From positions 1-52,512 of the forward strand of contig JAQWSQ010000028.1 of NCBI GenBank assembly GCA_029243145.1: 52,512 nucleotides of DNA, written 5' to 3'. Shown here in pieces: positions 29,320 through 37,028 of the stretch. The notes under the pieces were generated by a model that was given only the letters and a program-made list of their open reading frames with translations, had not been told where the DNA came from and did not search any database. Numbering within the stretch: the first letter of the stretch is position 1; every line of letters starts with the position of its first letter. Source of the DNA: Planctomycetaceae bacterium (GTDB lineage Bacteria > Planctomycetota > Planctomycetia > Planctomycetales > Planctomycetaceae). The translations under genes and the position numbers were made by a program.

Positions 29320-29352
29320 AAAGCCGACCGGAATTTTTCCGGTCGGTTTTTT
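29320..29352 (+). terminator. Rho-independent terminator of the HTH-receiver gene
   Basis: CCGACCGGAA (29324-29333) pairs perfectly with TTCCGGTCGG (29337-29346) around a loop of three T, followed by six T (29347-29352). A near copy of its right arm and T-run occurs at 29545-29568. Confidence 0.92.
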
Positions 29353-29400
29353 CATGCGCGCTGAGAAAGGATTCAGGAAACAGGAATCGGGATTCAGTGA

Positions 29401-29475
29401 TAGGTCAGGCTCCCGCCTGACAAGAAATCAGGTCAGACGCAAAGCCTTAAAATGAAGAAGAAACGCAAAGAGCAG
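29401..29475. repeat. Intergenic repeat, TCAGGC-hairpin type, copy 1
   Basis: GTCAGGCTCCCGCCTGAC (29404-29421) is a small hairpin. It is followed by AAGAAAT and, after a gap, by ACGCAAAGCCTTAAAATGAA and GAAGAAACGCAAAG. The same order of blocks recurs at 30446-30513, so this is a composite dispersed repeat about 70 bases long. Confidence 0.7.
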
Positions 29476-29482
29476 AACAACT

Positions 29483-29581
29483 ATGAACATCCCACCTTTT
29501 CACCTCGCGTTCCCTGTGCATGATCTGAGTGCCGCACGGGAGTTTTCCCGGTCGATTTTTTCATGCGCAATGCGCGAATGA
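29483..29581 (+). pseudogene. 5-prime fragment of a VOC-family gene fused to a terminator arm
   Basis: ATG 29483 starts [19 protein letters not shown], nearly identical to the start of the intact VOC gene at 31311 ([19 protein letters not shown]). The similarity stops after about 21 codons. The next bases (29545-29568) instead match the right arm and T-run of the terminator at 29334-29358. The frame then ends at TGA 29579-29581. It is a remnant of a duplication followed by recombination, with no expected function. Confidence 0.75.
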
Positions 29582-29713
29582 GGCAGTCAGACGTTAGATC
29601 CGACTCCGACGGGATCGCCTCTTTTCTCGAACAGCCTGGCGTTCAAGAGTCTGAAACCCGATACTATTGGATTTGCTCTAACTCGTTGAATCTTCGGCGA
29701 CTTTGAAGAGTCT

Positions 29714-29777
29714 TCAAGAGTATGGAGAGACAGACACCCATCTCATACTCTTGACGATACGCTTGCCATACTCTTGA
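29714..29777. repeat. Three short copies of CATACTCTTGA in mixed orientation
   Basis: TCAAGAGTATGG at 29714-29725 is the reverse complement of CCATACTCTTGA at 29766-29777; a third copy, CATACTCTTGA, is at 29744-29754. The inverted pair could form a long-loop hairpin or bind a regulator. Nothing else supports a function. Confidence 0.5.
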
Positions 29778-29983
29778 GCAAACCGTTGATGTGATCGAGG
29801 TTGCAACATTTTGGTCTCGCAGCTCTCAACAGAAGTGATTCCCCTCAGATTGATAAACAGTGAATGAGAGGAGTCAGGAATCAGGAATTAGACAAACCAG
29901 CATCTCACAGCAGACCATTCAGTTGGCGAATGCCTGAATGCTGAACGTTTTTTTCAAATTGTCAAAGATCGAAGTCTTAATTT

Positions 29984-30005
29984 GAGCCGCCAGCGCAAGC
30001 GGCTC
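29984..30005. repeat. GAGCCGC hairpin repeat
   Basis: GAGCCGC (29984-29990) and GCGGCTC (29999-30005) form a 7-base stem around an 8-base loop. From memory, planctomycete genomes carry many intergenic hairpins of this sequence type. Confidence 0.5.
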
Positions 30006-30093
30006 ATAAAACCAACGAGCTCCGAACGCTAACTCTGGTAGACCGCACATGGCAAGACGAGTTTTGAGAGTTTGAATTATTTGACGCAAAGAC

Positions 30094-30133
30094 GTAGGTC
30101 GGGTTAGTCGAGCGAAGCGAGTCGTAACCCGAC
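30094..30133 (+). repeat. GGGTTA-type palindromic repeat, copy 1
   Basis: GTAGGTCGGGTTAGTCGAGC continuing to GTCGTAACCCGAC at 30133. The ends GTCGGGTTA and TAACCCGAC are inverted repeats. A reverse-complement copy differing at 4 of 40 positions lies at 31754-31793, and a partial third copy at about 30157-30180. ACGCAAAGACG directly precedes it. Confidence 0.75.
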
Positions 30134-30283
30134 AACAAAGGTCGATGTTGAATGCACTTGTTAGGTTACGCTGCGCTCACTCAATCGACATCGAAACTCA
30201 AGTTGGTGAAGAAATCAGTTGAACCGTAGAGTTCGCTGAGAACACAGTGTAGAAACAGGGTCAACGGCCCGGCTATATGTCAG

Positions 30284-30302
30284 CCCAGGGCAACGCCCTG
30301 GG
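30284..30302. repeat. CCCAGGGC palindrome
   Basis: CCCAGGGCAACGCCCTGGG is a perfect 8-base stem with a 3-base loop. It sits within the repeat-rich zone and resembles a dispersed element often mistaken for coding sequence. Confidence 0.5.
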
Positions 30303-30445
30303 TTTGAGTGATGAATTGATCTTCGTGAGCCCCAAACGGGACGGCACTTTCTCGACAAAGCAGAATGCCGGGTGAGTTCAACGACGCCAGACTGTGCCTG
30401 ACAAGAAGAAAGATGACTCACGCCAAGGCGCGGCGACGCAGGATC

Positions 30446-30513
30446 TGTAGGTCAGGCGCCCGCCTGACAAGAAATGAAGACCGACGCCAAGCCTCAAAGG
30501 AAAGAAGAAACGC
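30446..30513. repeat. Intergenic repeat, TCAGGC-hairpin type, copy 2
   Basis: GTCAGGCGCCCGCCTGAC (30451-30468) followed by AAGAAAT, ACGCCAAGCCTCAAAGG and AAGAAGAAACGC. The block order is the same as in copy 1 at 29401-29475. A partial copy (GCCTGACAAGAAGAAAG) lies just upstream at about 30393. Confidence 0.7.
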
Positions 30514-30672
30514 TGGGTGGCCCGTCCAAAATTTCATTTTGGTCGGGTGCCTGCAGGCACAAGAATCTGCCATCATGCGGGTACGATTTGTTGTTGACGT
30601 GACTCACTTAATTGCACGATCATGATGAGGAATTCTTGTCGCTACGCTACCCTGCTATTGCCTTCATGGTAG

Positions 30673-31238
30673 GATTTAAGATGGAGGAGTCCAAGAAGTA
30701 TGCCAGGCATCTTGGCCCTTCATGTCCTCTTCCCAGTATATTCTGACAGGTAAATATCTAGTGAGATCATATTGGATTTCCAGGTTATGATGTTCAACCT
30801 CTATTCTTCGTGAGATCGATCGGAGCAAACTTGATGCGAGCCAACCGAATCGCCTACTGGTATCCCAGAATGACATCAAGTGTTTAACTGTAGGACCTTC
30901 TTCTTCGCGCCACTGTTCCCAGATCGCTTCCTCGACTTTCAGCTTCACAAGCCCCCCACTCTGGAGCCCAAGTGTCTCTCTGCGGTAGACCAACAATGGC
31001 GGAGAACAAATCTTTGAGTTCAGTTAGTAAAGAATAGAACCTGACAGTTCAGTGAGAGAATTGAAAGAACATTAAAAAGTCGATTCAAAGTCCCGCTTAT
31101 CCAGCTCATCACAGTGATTATTAACCACGATGCGGTTCCAGTCTGTGAAGAGTCGATAAGAGTTTTGGCATGGGGGAATGCTTTCTCTGAATTAAACAGG
31201 CGATATATTAATATACACCATCCTGAAAGCTGAAGCAA
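30673..31238 (-). pseudogene. Possible decayed protein gene with frameshifts
   Basis: On the minus strand three successive pieces look protein-like but lie in different frames. From 31238: LIYRLFNSEKAFPHAKTL. Then, shifted: SYRLFTDWNRIVVNNHCDEL, ending at a stop. Then, from about 30996: LVYRRETLGLQSGG, VEEAIWEQWREEEGPT and RIEVEHHNLEIQYDL to a stop at 30676. The base composition is more AT-rich than the neighbours. I read it as the remains of one foreign gene broken by at least two frameshifts. The family is not recognised, and chance frames cannot be excluded. Confidence 0.3.
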
Positions 31239-31310
31239 TTCATTTTTGACAAAAGATTCCTAACTCACAAACCACTTGTGCATCAACCGCCTCCAGTAGA
31301 CAATCACTGC

Positions 31311-31733
31311 ATGACCATTCCACCCTTTCATCTCGCGTTTCCTGTTCACGACTTGACCGCTGCACGGAAGTTTTACGGCAACCTGCTCGATTGCGAAGAA
31401 GGTCGTTCGGCCGACACTTGGATCGACTTCAATCTCTTCGGTCATCAGATCGTCACTCACGTGACACCTTCGGCGTCAGCGGCCTCACCAGAGAGTAACC
31501 CGGTTGATGGACATGATGTGCCGGTCCCGCATTTCGGCGTGATCTTGCCGTGGGAAGATTGGGAACAACTGGCCGAGAAACTCAAAGCGGCCGAGATCAA
31601 CTTTGTGATTGAACCTTACGTCCGTTTCGCCGGCGAGACCGGAGAGCAGGCAACGATGTTCTTCCTTGATCCGTCCGGCAATGCGTTGGAGTTCAAAGCG
31701 TTACGGGATCCTGAGGAATTGTTTCGGAAGTGA
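31311..31733 (+). CDS. VOC-family (glyoxalase/dioxygenase fold) protein
   Basis: 140 residues from ATG 31311. [23 protein letters not shown] is the typical start of a VOC domain, and [20 protein letters not shown] the typical end with its metal-binding Glu. The middle has HQIVTHV and [20 protein letters not shown]. Family members are small metal-dependent lyases, dioxygenases or resistance proteins; the substrate is unknown. A truncated copy of its first 21 codons lies at 29483. Confidence 0.88.
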   Translation: MTIPPFHLAFPVHDLTAARKFYGNLLDCEEGRSADTWIDFNLFGHQIVTHVTPSASAASPESNPVDGHDVPVPHFGVILPWEDWEQLAEKLKAAEINFVIEPYVRFAGETGEQATMFFLDPSGNALEFKALRDPEELFRK

Positions 31734-31753
31734 TTTTGACGCACCGATTGCTT

Positions 31754-31793
31754 GTTGGGTTACGACTCGCTGCGCTCGGCTAACCCAACCTAC
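31754..31793 (-). repeat. GGGTTA-type palindromic repeat, copy 2
   Basis: Reverse complement of the element at 30094-30133, matching at 36 of 40 positions (GTAGGTTGGGTTAGCCGAGC on the minus strand). It lies just after the VOC gene and next to a GACGCAAAG-type repeat. Confidence 0.75.
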
Positions 31794-31800
31794 ATTTTTC

Positions 31801-31836
31801 TTTGCGTTTCTCCGCGTCTTGGCGACTTTGCGTCGA
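31801..31836 (-). repeat. GACGCAAAG-type repeat, copy downstream of kbl
   Basis: TTTGCGTTTCTCCGCGTCTT followed by GGCGACTTTGCGTCGA. The copy at 33151-33186 has one difference, so kbl is bracketed by near-identical direct repeats. On the minus strand it reads as iterated CGCAAAG units. Confidence 0.8.
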
Positions 31837-31847
31837 TATTTTTTTCC

Positions 31848-33032
31848 TCATGCTTCCAACTCGGCTTTGGCTTCGGCGAATTGTTCGACGGCAAATTTGA
31901 GATCGTCCAGCGAATGTGCGGCAGAGACCTGTGTGCGGATTCTCGCTTTTCCTTGAGGTACAACAGGGTACGAAAAGCCAATGACGTAGACGCCCTTCCC
32001 TAACAACTTGTCGGCGAGTTGGCCGGCCAATTTCGCATCGCCCAACATCACGGGAACAATGGGGTGTTCACCGGGTAAAACATCGAAGCCGACCTTGGTG
32101 ATCTCTGCGCGGAAGAATTTTGTATTGGCTTCCAACTTATCGCGAAGTTCGGTCGATTCTTCCAACATTTCCAACGCTCGAATGGATGCCGCCACGATGG
32201 GGGGTGCCACGGAGTTGGAAAACAGATATGGCCGCGACCGTTGCCGCAGCATGTCGATGATTTCCTTACGTCCTGATGTATAACCACCACTCGCACCACC
32301 CAGCGCCTTGCCCAAAGTCCCCGTAATGATATCGATCCGATCCATCACGTTATGATGTTCGTGAGTGCCACGCCCGTTGGCTCCCATGAAACCGACAGAG
32401 TGAGAGTCGTCCACCATGACCATCGCATCGTATTTATCAGCCAGATCACAGATACCGGGTAGATTGGCAATGTAGCCATCCATCGAAAAGACTCCGTCTG
32501 TGGCAATCATTCGATGTCGGGCCGACTGCGCTTCTTTCAGTTTTTCTTCGAGGTCAGCGAGATCATTATTTTTGTATCGAAATCGCTGAGCCTTACAGAG
32601 CCGAACGCCGTCAATGATGCTGGCATGATTCAGTTCGTCCGAGATAATCGCATCGTCGGCTGTTAGCAAAGTCTCAAAGAGTCCGCCATTGGCATCAAAA
32701 CACGAGGTATAGAGAATCGTGTCTTCCATCCCCAGAAAGCGGGAGAGTTTGTCTTCGAGTTCTTTATGACAGCTTTGAGTACCACAGATGAAACGGACCG
32801 ACGACAAACCGAATCCCCAGCGGTCGAGTCCCTCATGAGCGGCTTTCACAATCTCGGGATGATCCGACAGACCCAGATAATTGTTCGCACACATATTGAG
32901 GACTTCCCGTCCTTCGCCCACTTTAATATGTGCTTCTTGCGGCGTGGTGATAATCCGCTCGGACTTGAAGAGCCCCGCTTCCTGAATGTCGACCAATTGT
33001 TGCTTTAGTTGATCTTTAATGTTGCCGTACAT
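31848..33032 (-). CDS. kbl: Glycine C-acetyltransferase (2-amino-3-ketobutyrate CoA ligase)
   Basis: 394 residues from ATG 33032 ([20 protein letters not shown]), close to the 398 of the E. coli enzyme. A PLP enzyme that splits 2-amino-3-ketobutyrate with CoA into glycine and acetyl-CoA, the second step of threonine breakdown. Seen: [74 protein letters not shown] and the PLP-lysine motif [15 protein letters not shown]. Its partner tdh lies just upstream on the same strand, but about 220 bases including repeats now separate them. Confidence 0.95.
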   Translation of the reverse strand: MYGNIKDQLKQQLVDIQEAGLFKSERIITTPQEAHIKVGEGREVLNMCANNYLGLSDHPEIVKAAHEGLDRWGFGLSSVRFICGTQSCHKELEDKLSRFLGMEDTILYTSCFDANGGLFETLLTADDAIISDELNHASIIDGVRLCKAQRFRYKNNDLADLEEKLKEAQSARHRMIATDGVFSMDGYIANLPGICDLADKYDAMVMVDDSHSVGFMGANGRGTHEHHNVMDRIDIITGTLGKALGGASGGYTSGRKEIIDMLRQRSRPYLFSNSVAPPIVAASIRALEMLEESTELRDKLEANTKFFRAEITKVGFDVLPGEHPIVPVMLGDAKLAGQLADKLLGKGVYVIGFSYPVVPQGKARIRTQVSAAHSLDDLKFAVEQFAEAKAELEA

Positions 33033-33150
33033 GGTCTTTGTCCAGTCGCTGTAGAGTCCGCTGTGCGGACCGTTGTGTAGGTCACGAATCAAGTTCGATG
33101 CTCAATTTTCCGTAGCACCTCTTCACCGCTCCCTTGGCTTCCTGATTCTC

Positions 33151-33186
33151 TTTGCGTTTCTCCGCGTCTTTGCGACTTTGCGTCGA
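33151..33186 (-). repeat. GACGCAAAG-type repeat, copy upstream of kbl
   Basis: TTTGCGTTTCTCCGCGTCTT followed by TGCGACTTTGCGTCGA, nearly identical to 31801-31836 in the same orientation. It lies between tdh and kbl. Confidence 0.8.
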
Positions 33187-33256
33187 AACTTAACTCTTGT
33201 CTGTCACAGCCTGACCTACGGATTATCCCTCGGAGCTTGCGTTCCAGGGCTATGAA

Positions 33257-34285
33257 TTATGATTTCCAATCGAGAATGACTTTTCCCGATTGTCCTGAGA
33301 GCATTGCGTCGAATCCTTGTTGGAAATCGGTGTAATGATAGCGGTGAGTGATGACGGGGGAGATATCCAACCCACCCTGAATCATGACCGTCATCTTGTA
33401 CCAGGTTTCATACATTTCGCGACCGTAGATGCCTTTGATGGTCAGCATGTTGAAGACGACCGTGTTCCAATCGATGGAGATGTCTTCTGAAGGGATTCCC
33501 AGCATGGCGATTTTCCCGCCGTGACACATATTCGCCAGCATGCCGCGAAACGCATCGGGACTCCCCGACATTTCCAGACCGACATCGAAGCCTTCGTGCA
33601 TGTCGAGTTCTTTTTGGACATCTTCGAGCTTTTCATTGCGAACATCGACGACTCGCGTTGCTCCCATTCTCTTGGCCAGTTCTAATCGCCAGGGATTCAC
33701 GTCGGTCACCACAACATAGCGTGCGCCTGCATGTTTGACGACAGCCGCCGCCATGCATCCAATTGGTCCCGCTCCCGTGATCAATACGTCTTCACCGAGC
33801 ACAGGGAAAGTGAGCGCTGTGTGGACGGCATTCCCGAACGGATCAAAAATCGAAGCCACATCTTTGTCGATGGACTCATCGTGATGCCAGACATTGGTCA
33901 TGGGTAATGAGATATATTCGGCAAAGGCACCGGGACGATTCACGCCGATGCCTTTTGTGTGAGCACACAAATGTCGTCGGCCGGCGAGACAATTTCGACA
34001 ACGCCCACAAACAACGTGCCCTTCACCACTGACCAGTTCTCCGGGATGGAAGTCGCTGACATTCGAACCCACTTCGACAATTTCTCCGACAAATTCGTGC
34101 CCGACGACCATTGGTACGGGAATCGTTTTTTGCGCCCAATCGTCCCATTTGTAGATATGCACATCAGTGCCACAGATCCCGGTTCGATCAACTTTGATCA
34201 TCACGTCGTTGATGCCGATGGTCGGTTCGGGGACATCTTCCAGCCATAACCCTTCTTTGGCTTCGCGTTTGACGAGGGCTTTCAT
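33257..34285 (-). CDS. tdh: L-threonine 3-dehydrogenase
   Basis: 342 residues, one more than E. coli Tdh. A zinc-dependent medium-chain dehydrogenase that oxidises threonine to 2-amino-3-ketobutyrate with NAD. Catalytic-zinc ligands lie in [13 protein letters not shown] and [14 protein letters not shown]. The structural-zinc cysteines are in [14 protein letters not shown]. The Rossmann motif is [18 protein letters not shown]. The tail [19 protein letters not shown] is also typical. It feeds kbl, the next gene on the strand. Confidence 0.95.
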   Translation of the reverse strand: MKALVKREAKEGLWLEDVPEPTIGINDVMIKVDRTGICGTDVHIYKWDDWAQKTIPVPMVVGHEFVGEIVEVGSNVSDFHPGELVSGEGHVVCGRCRNCLAGRRHLCAHTKGIGVNRPGAFAEYISLPMTNVWHHDESIDKDVASIFDPFGNAVHTALTFPVLGEDVLITGAGPIGCMAAAVVKHAGARYVVVTDVNPWRLELAKRMGATRVVDVRNEKLEDVQKELDMHEGFDVGLEMSGSPDAFRGMLANMCHGGKIAMLGIPSEDISIDWNTVVFNMLTIKGIYGREMYETWYKMTVMIQGGLDISPVITHRYHYTDFQQGFDAMLSGQSGKVILDWKS

Positions 34286-34531
34286 GATGAATCATTCCAG
34301 AAATTGTGTGAACTTTAGTCGTCAGTTGGTCGTACAGAGAACCGAGCGACAGAAATGGTTCGGCTGAGATTTAGAATGACCAATTCCGGGTACGTCTGAA
34401 AGAGTCCCATGGAAACTTTGCCCATAATCTTAATCTTTGTCGCTCTCAGGCGAAATTAATTAGACCTGCGGCTCCTCTCCCGTCACAATACGCATTCCTC
34501 AGAGTTATCCTTCAGAGAATTAGACTCCATT

Positions 34532-35758
34532 ATGGCTCGCCTGGTTTCCCTCGGCATTTTAGTTCTGCTCATTATCGTTCTCGGCGTGACGTTTTATCAC
34601 GTCGTGGCTCCTTTTCTGTTGCCGCTCTTTGTTGCGGGTGTTGTTTCGCTCCTTTTCCGTCCGCTCTATCGTCGTATTTTGGGACGACTCACTTGGGAAA
34701 AAAATAAAGAGACTGCCGCAGCCGGCCTGACAACTGCCGCTGCATTGGCCACATTTCTGATTCCTTTGCTGCTGTGCGTGTTTTTTGCGGTGGGAGAATT
34801 ATTGTCACTAGCGCATCAGGTCAGAACGTCATCCGAGTTTCGGGAAGCCATCGAAAAGCTACAAACGGACCCTTGGATGGAACGATTGGCTCACGAAATC
34901 CAGCCACTGCTCGGTCCCAAAGCCGACGAACAACTCATCGCCAAAGAGATCGAAAAGACCGTCGAACAAACCGCCACTGGTGTCGCGAAAAAAACTCTTG
35001 GGATGGCGGGAGCCGCGATGTCTTTTGTTGGCAATATTGTGATGGGATTGGTCAGCACGGGGATGTTTATTATCGCGCTATTCTTCTTTTTGCGAGATGG
35101 CCCACGTTTGCTCGATGCGACCCAAAAATTGATCCCCGTCAAACTCGATCATCAGACCCAGATTTTGATGCAGTTTGAAAAGTCTGTCCGGGCGGTCGTG
35201 TCGTCGACATTCTTCGCAGCCATCGCCCAAGGACTGTGCACGGCCATCGCGCTCTACTTCCTGGGATTCAATCGCTTCTTCTTGATTTTCTTTGTCACCA
35301 CCTTCTTCGCCATGATCCCCTTAGCGGGTGCTCCGGTCGTCTGGATCCCTTGCGCTCTTTGGCTCGGCTACCAGGGGTATTGGGTCTCTTCCATCTTTTT
35401 GATGCTCTACGGAGCCATCTTCATCGGCACACTCGACAACTTGATTCGCACCTACATCCTGCATACGGATGTCAAACTCCATCCCCTTCTGGCATTCATT
35501 TCAGTTCTGGGAGGAGTGCAAGCAATGGGGTTATGGGGAATTTTCATTGCTCCGATTGTCGCTTCTTGCCTGCATGCTCTGATCCTGATCTTCAACACTG
35601 AACTGAAAGAGCTTTCCAAGGATCAATTTCAGGCCATCAAAGATACCTTCTCGAAAGATGACGATAAAAAAGAGAAGGAGGAGACACCGAAAGTCCAGGT
35701 CGCCACTGACAAGCAACTTCCCGATGTCACTGATGAATCAAACAGTGACGAAAAATGA
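34532..35758 (+). CDS. AI-2E family transporter (PerM-like permease)
   Basis: 408 residues with about seven or eight membrane helices (LVSLGILVLLIIVLGVTFYH, LFVAGVVSLLFRPLYRRIL and others). Family signature late in the protein: FFATMIPLAGAP-like segment FFAMIPLAGAPVVWIPCALW and GTLDNLIRTYIL followed by HPLLAFISVLGGVQAMGLWG. Such proteins export or exchange small solutes; autoinducer-2 transport has been shown for few. The C-terminal 50 residues are highly charged and cytoplasmic (DDDKKEKEETPKVQ). Confidence 0.9.
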   Translation: MARLVSLGILVLLIIVLGVTFYHVVAPFLLPLFVAGVVSLLFRPLYRRILGRLTWEKNKETAAAGLTTAAALATFLIPLLLCVFFAVGELLSLAHQVRTSSEFREAIEKLQTDPWMERLAHEIQPLLGPKADEQLIAKEIEKTVEQTATGVAKKTLGMAGAAMSFVGNIVMGLVSTGMFIIALFFFLRDGPRLLDATQKLIPVKLDHQTQILMQFEKSVRAVVSSTFFAAIAQGLCTAIALYFLGFNRFFLIFFVTTFFAMIPLAGAPVVWIPCALWLGYQGYWVSSIFLMLYGAIFIGTLDNLIRTYILHTDVKLHPLLAFISVLGGVQAMGLWGIFIAPIVASCLHALILIFNTELKELSKDQFQAIKDTFSKDDDKKEKEETPKVQVATDKQLPDVTDESNSDEK

Positions 35759-35841
35759 TCACGTAAGATCTTCTTGATTCCTTGGAGATCTCGCGGCATC
35801 ATAAAAGAAATCCATATCTCTAAACCGCTCAGGATATCGCC

Positions 35842-36894
35842 ATGATTCGCTCAATCGTTATCGCCAGTTGCCTTTCACTGTGTTCATTGACAGCGGTTAT
35901 GGCTGATGAATCGAATGGTCGGCTCGATATTTACTTCATCGATGTTGAAGGTGGTGCCGCGACACTCTTTGTTACTCCCAATGGTGAGACACTACTGATT
36001 GATTCGGGATACCCCGACTACGGTGGACGCGACCGAGACCGTATCCTCGATGTCCTGCAAAATGTCGCCGGCAAAAAGCATCTCGACCACGCAGCAGTCA
36101 CTCACTGGCACCTCGACCATTACGGCAACCACGCCGCCTTGGCTGCCGAGATCAAAGTCAACAACTTCTGGGATCGTGGTATTCCCGAGGATTTGCAAGA
36201 GGACCAGAAGTTCCTGGAACGGATCGCCGACTACCGCAGGGCGTCTCAAAATGAATCCAAGAAGTTGACCGCCGGCGATGTCTTGAAGTTCAAATCAAAG
36301 ACCGCTCCATTGAACATCAAGATCGCCACCGCCAGCCGGGAAGTCATCCCAAACACCGGAAAACCAAACCCTTATGCGGATCGGCACGAACCAGCGGAGA
36401 CTGACAAATCAGATAACGCTGCCAGCGTCAGTTTTCTGGTTTCTTTTGGAGAATTTAAGTTTCTCTGCTGCGGCGACCTGACTTGGAACATCGAAGGAAA
36501 ACTTGTCACTCCCAACAATCCGCTGGGGAAAGTGGACATGTTCATGGTGACGCATCACGGCCTGCCGAATAGCAACAACCCCGCCCTTGTTTTGGCCATC
36601 GATCCCATTGTGGCTGTGATGTGTAACGGACCGACAAAAGGCGGCCACGATAAGACTCAGAAAACACTGCGCGAAGTGAAATCGCTCAAGCATCTCTATC
36701 AATTGCATCGCAACATTAAACTTGATACCAATCAACAGACGCCTGCCGAATTCATCGTCAATGATGCGGTCACTCAGGAGTGCAAAGGCGTTTGGGTGAA
36801 AGCGAGCGTTGCACCGAATGGCGATTCATACACGGTACAAATCGGCCCCGATGGCAAAGTGCGAGAGTATAAAACTCGTCCCGATCACGAGTGA
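35842..36894 (+). CDS. Secreted metallo-beta-lactamase-fold hydrolase (ComEC-like domain)
   Basis: 350 residues. A signal peptide (MIRSIVIASCLSLCSLTAVMA) is followed by a beta-lactamase fold of the ComEC/Rec2 C-terminal type: IYFIDVEGGAATLFVTPNGE, THWHLDHYGNH (residues about 86-96, zinc site), LCCGDLTWNIE and MFMVTHHGLPNSNNP. The gene codes only for this domain, without the ComEC channel. Exported stand-alone versions are usually predicted nucleases or phosphodiesterases; activity here is not proven. AGGATAT precedes the ATG. Confidence 0.85.
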   Translation: MIRSIVIASCLSLCSLTAVMADESNGRLDIYFIDVEGGAATLFVTPNGETLLIDSGYPDYGGRDRDRILDVLQNVAGKKHLDHAAVTHWHLDHYGNHAALAAEIKVNNFWDRGIPEDLQEDQKFLERIADYRRASQNESKKLTAGDVLKFKSKTAPLNIKIATASREVIPNTGKPNPYADRHEPAETDKSDNAASVSFLVSFGEFKFLCCGDLTWNIEGKLVTPNNPLGKVDMFMVTHHGLPNSNNPALVLAIDPIVAVMCNGPTKGGHDKTQKTLREVKSLKHLYQLHRNIKLDTNQQTPAEFIVNDAVTQECKGVWVKASVAPNGDSYTVQIGPDGKVREYKTRPDHE

Positions 36895-36958
36895 GTTTTT
36901 AGAAAATGAGGGTTCACTCTCAGTACATTGTGTCAAAACATTTCTGATCTGATTCTCG

Positions 36959-37024
36959 GTAGGGAGGCCCCTGCCCTACATTTCTAACTTCGCGTTTCTT
37001 TGCCTCTCAGCGTCTTTGCGTCTA
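36959..37024. repeat. Composite repeat: CCCCTGCCCTAC block plus GACGCAAAG block
   Basis: GTAGGGAGGCCCCTGCCCTA (36959-36978) is followed by a degenerate CGCGTTTCTTTGCCTCTCAG and CGTCTTTGCGTC. A second CCCCTGCCCTAC block lies at about 39903-39920 after the secreted propeller-like protein gene. Confidence 0.6.
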
Positions 37025-37028
37025 GTAA

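Noticed and set aside
29401..30513. Possible CRISPR array from repeated short blocks
   Set aside because: The repeats differ in length and spacing, contain their own hairpins, and are not separated by uniform spacers; no cas gene is present.
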